DNA from: an uncultured Psychroserpens sp.
Lineage (GTDB): Bacteria; Bacteroidota; Bacteroidia; Flavobacteriales; Flavobacteriaceae
DNA: 64,000 nucleotides
Direction: 5' to 3'
NCBI GenBank assembly: GCA_947488655.1
Contig: CANKZZ010000004.1
Coordinates: 186,001-250,000, forward strand
Below, one piece after another: positions 61,640 to 64,000 of this stretch. Numbering within the stretch: position 1 is the stretch's first letter; every line of letters starts with the position of its first letter. Below the pieces are notes generated by a model. That model did no database searches, had not been told where the DNA came from, and was given only the letters and a program-made list of their open reading frames with translations. A program made the translations under genes and the position numbers.

Positions 61640-63067
61640 ATGATAGATTACATATTTTATACTTTTATAAGTTTAGGATGTTCGTTCTTGCTTTATTTTT
61701 TTCTTCTTAGACGTCAAAAGACCTTTCAGTTTAATCGCTTTTATTTAATAGTAAGCTTATCACTTTGTTTGCTAGCTCCATTATTAGAGTTTAATACTTT
61801 TAAACCTTTACCAAGCATAACTAAAATTTCATTGCAAATTTCCGAAGAAAATAGTGATATTGATGACATTGAAAATTTTATAGCTATAGAGGAGACGACA
61901 TCAACAAAATTTACTGTAAATGACTTACTGTGGTCTATATATGTAATCCTGTCAATAGGCTTCCTTTCAAGATTTTCAAAAAATTTAATTCATTTATTAA
62001 AACTTACTACTCAAAGTTCTTCTCGTATAGAGCGTTTCAAGATAATTGAGACTAAAGACTTAAAGAACGCATCAAGCTTTTTTAATTATTTATTTATTAA
62101 TTCTCAAAATTTAAATGACGAGCACTATCTCAAAAGTGTAATAAAGCATGAGCAAATTCATAGTAAAGATTTACATACTATAGATGTTATATTTATTGAA
62201 TTGATACTTTGCTTTTTCTGGTTTAATCCATTTGTATGGTTGTATAAAAGGGTAATGATTCAAAATCATGAATTTATAGCAGATAGTCTCACAGTTAAAT
62301 CAGGTTTTAATCTTGAAGACTACTCGCAAACCATTATAAATGCAGGATATAAGGAATACCGTGTTCCTCTAACCAGCGGATTTAATTTCATTCAAATCAA
62401 AAATAGAATTATTATGCTACATCAATCAAAATCATCATTATTAAAACGAACTTTAAAAATTTCTACTGCCTTACTTATTTTTTCATGTATTTTTATTTTT
62501 AGTTGTACTTACAGAGATTTAAATAAAGAGCCATTAGTCGTGGTCATAGATGCTGCTCATGGTGGTAATGACTCTGGCAATTTGAGCGCGAGTAGAGAAG
62601 AAAAACAAATTGTACTGCAAATTTCTAATATTTTAGAAACTTTTAGTAATGATAAAGTTGAAATAATTCTCACTAGGAGTCATGACGAGTTTTTAAGTTT
62701 AAGGTCTCGCGTAGCCTTAATAAATAATAGAAATCCAGATCTATTTTTAAGTTTACATACTAATGCGAGTTCAAACAAAGCAATTAAAGGTATAGAAGCT
62801 TATTATGATATAGATAATGTGCATCATGATAAGAGTTTAATTTATGCTGAAATTTTAATTGAAAATCAATTAGATAATTTTACGAGTCGAGGCGTTAAGA
62901 CCGCAAATTTTTATATTACAAAAAATACAACTGTACCTGGTGTACTATTAGAATTAGGTTTTCTAACAAACGAAAGTGATAGAGCAGTGCTTATTGATGA
63001 CAATCAACAAATTAAAATAGCGACTTCAATCTTTGAAAGTTTGTTAGATATAAGAGAAATTAAATAG
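61640..63067 (+). CDS. BlaR1-like M56 metalloprotease fused to an Amidase_3 (N-acetylmuramoyl-L-alanine amidase) domain
   Basis: This is a 475-residue membrane protein. Residues 1-270 are a BlaR1/MecR1-type M56 domain with membrane helices near 5-24, 33-52, 92-112 and 181-200. The zinc motif is HEQIH at 170-174, with Glu211 in QNHEFIADS. A further helix at about 273-290 leads to an extracytoplasmic Amidase_3 domain at about 298-471. Its putative zinc ligands are His307 (DAAHGG), Glu321 and His373 (SLHTNAS), and the catalytic Glu438 is in LLELGFLTN. In BlaR1 the sensor is a penicillin-binding domain; here a peptidoglycan amidase fold takes that place, so it may sense or cleave muropeptides. 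It is coupled to the repressor gene. Confidence 0.88.
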   Translation: MIDYIFYTFISLGCSFLLYFFLLRRQKTFQFNRFYLIVSLSLCLLAPLLEFNTFKPLPSITKISLQISEENSDIDDIENFIAIEETTSTKFTVNDLLWSIYVILSIGFLSRFSKNLIHLLKLTTQSSSRIERFKIIETKDLKNASSFFNYLFINSQNLNDEHYLKSVIKHEQIHSKDLHTIDVIFIELILCFFWFNPFVWLYKRVMIQNHEFIADSLTVKSGFNLEDYSQTIINAGYKEYRVPLTSGFNFIQIKNRIIMLHQSKSSLLKRTLKISTALLIFSCIFIFSCTYRDLNKEPLVVVIDAAHGGNDSGNLSASREEKQIVLQISNILETFSNDKVEIILTRSHDEFLSLRSRVALINNRNPDLFLSLHTNASSNKAIKGIEAYYDIDNVHHDKSLIYAEILIENQLDNFTSRGVKTANFYITKNTTVPGVLLELGFLTNESDRAVLIDDNQQIKIATSIFESLLDIREIK

Positions 63068-63261
63068 TAGTTTTTTTGCTTTACTCAGGTTAAATTCTAA
63101 ATCTTTAATATAGTATTGTATTGCGTTTTGCGCTTATACAATAGTGCTATCTTTAGAAAATAGATTATACTAAATTAGTAATATATAAACGAGCAAGAAT
63201 TGAAAATAAATGTTAATAGTTTGAATAGTTTCTTGTTTCCGAAGGTTATAAAAATAAAAAA

Positions 63262-63286
63262 AGCTAAACCTTGAGTTGGTTTAGCT
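63262..63286 (-). terminator. Intrinsic terminator of the MscS gene
   Basis: The stem AGCTAAACC (63262-63270) and GGTTTAGCT (63278-63286) has a 7-base loop and a left-hand A-run that reads as a T-tract on the reverse strand, 22 bases after the MscS stop. The preceding stretch 63068-63260 shows no gene. Confidence 0.82.
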
Positions 63287-63308
63287 ATAATGGTATTAAT
63301 TATAAATT

Positions 63309-64000
63309 TTATTCTTCTTCACTGTTTTTTTTGAGTTTCATCATTTCTTTAGCTTCTTTGTGATCATGAGCATTTTGAATTTCGATATTAGTAGGAAATG
63401 GTAAGTCTATACCAGCATCATCCATTGCATTTTGAGTATTTAAAATCACGCTAGAAAAGACTTTAACGACATTAGCACGCTCGCTCTCTGTCCACCATCT
63501 AACTCTAACTGTTAACCAGCTATCTGCCTGGTCCCAAGGTAAAACATCAACTGGTTTATCTTTGCTAACTCCTGATGTGTTTTCTATTGTTTCCTTTAAA
63601 ATTTTAAACGCTTTATCTCTATCTTGATCGTAACCTAAACCAATATCGTATTGTGAACGTATGAGTTCATTAGCAGTAATTACTTTAACTGAGTTGGTAT
63701 ATATTTCGCTATTTGGCACAACAATTCTTTGTCCATCATATTGTCTTATAATAGTTGCTCGCGTTTGAATGCGCTCAACTGTTCCTTCAAAGTTGTTAAC
63801 TATGATTTGATCACCAATTTCAAATGGCTGACGCATTAATATTAGAATTCCTGCGAGCCAATTTTGTAGAATGTCTTTAAATGCAAAACCAATTGCAACA
63901 GAACTTACACCAAGACCAGCAATTAAATCGGCAGGACTTAAATTTGGAGAAATAATTGTTAAACTCAACATTAAACCAACAATGGTTAATGCCCATCTTA
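63309..64000 (-). CDS. MscS family mechanosensitive channel (N-terminus outside window)
   Basis: This is the C-terminal part of a small-conductance mechanosensitive channel that releases solutes under osmotic down-shock. The reading frame stays open to the window edge (upstream codons continue as a hydrophobic helix, WALTIVGLM), so the gene is truncated by the window. The pore helix and beta domain are clear: GLGVSSVAIGFAFKDILQNWLAGILILMRQPF, then FEIGDQIIVNNFEGTVERI, RATIIRQYDGQRIVVPNSEIYTNSV. A charged C-terminus (KEMMKLKKNSEEE) ends it. Confidence 0.9.
   Translation of the reverse strand, partial: RWALTIVGLMLSLTIISPNLSPADLIAGLGVSSVAIGFAFKDILQNWLAGILILMRQPFEIGDQIIVNNFEGTVERIQTRATIIRQYDGQRIVVPNSEIYTNSVKVITANELIRSQYDIGLGYDQDRDKAFKILKETIENTSGVSKDKPVDVLPWDQADSWLTVRVRWWTESERANVVKVFSSVILNTQNAMDDAGIDLPFPTNIEIQNAHDHKEAKEMMKLKKNSEEE

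Noticed and set aside
1-64000. tRNA, rRNA, CRISPR array, insertion sequence or prophage
   Set aside because: No cloverleaf, rRNA segment, regularly spaced repeats, transposase or phage structural gene was seen.

Overview
The window is chromosomal DNA of a Bacteroidota bacterium, almost certainly a marine-type Flavobacteriaceae. It is AT-rich (about one third G+C by eye). Promoters that can be read fit the TTTG-N19-TAnnTTTG pattern of this phylum, start codons lack Shine-Dalgarno sequences, and lipoproteins carry Cys followed by acidic residues. Cargo with C-terminal type IX secretion (T9SS) sorting tails, a PorV/PorQ-family protein, LytTR regulators, 2TM-domain proteins and a SusC-like TonB receptor are also present. 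I saw no rRNA, tRNA, CRISPR array, insertion sequence or prophage.

Layout. 1-10452: a surface polysaccharide cluster. It holds an FkbM methyltransferase (reverse strand), then a forward run of four GT4 and one GT2 glycosyltransferases, a transglutaminase-like protein, an O-antigen polymerase/ligase-like membrane protein and the initiating polyprenyl-phosphate sugar transferase. 10468-18528: envelope housekeeping genes: lnt with a PorV/PorQ-like protein, pssA, a TerC protein, a LURP-one-like protein, lptB, an AhpD-like protein, tatC and kdsD. 18615-25938: recQ, a cyclophilin-FKBP fusion, a pair of 142-residue paralogues around an inverted gene, and a serine beta-lactamase-like hydrolase. 26146-31758: small secreted proteins, then a LytS-type kinase, two 2TM proteins and a LytTR regulator, opposed by a DnaJ-like and a LETM1-like gene. 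31914-36825: two DUF4331 proteins, a TPR lipoprotein and a TonB receptor. 37105-42119: a reverse-strand stress-type block with two paralogous ECF sigma factors, one RskA-type anti-sigma factor, an RsbQ-like hydrolase coupled to a PAS histidine kinase, and Cu/Zn superoxide dismutase. 42386-50944: S9 peptidase and sortilin-like Asp-box protein, a VWA/AAA+ pair, and a YdeI-like protein. 51504-57001: two T9SS-secreted proteins that share a C-terminal module and a long hairpin-rich leader. 57078-63067: M28 peptidase, DUF6265/CBM9 protein and propeller-SnoaL protein, divergent from a BlaI regulator and an M56-amidase fusion. 63309 to the end: an MscS channel cut by the window edge.

The main candidates for something new are: (1) the octamer CTTCGGAA, found by hand at 20 places in all three frames and both orientations, far above chance for this base composition; (2) duplicated structured leaders upstream of the two T9SS cargo genes; (3) an RsbQ/KAI2-like hydrolase overlapping a PAS kinase that has no normal start codon and a damaged ATP-lid Asp, bracketed by near-identical terminators; (4) a BlaR1-like M56 protease whose sensor domain is an Amidase_3 domain, under a BlaI operator that overlaps its own -7 box.
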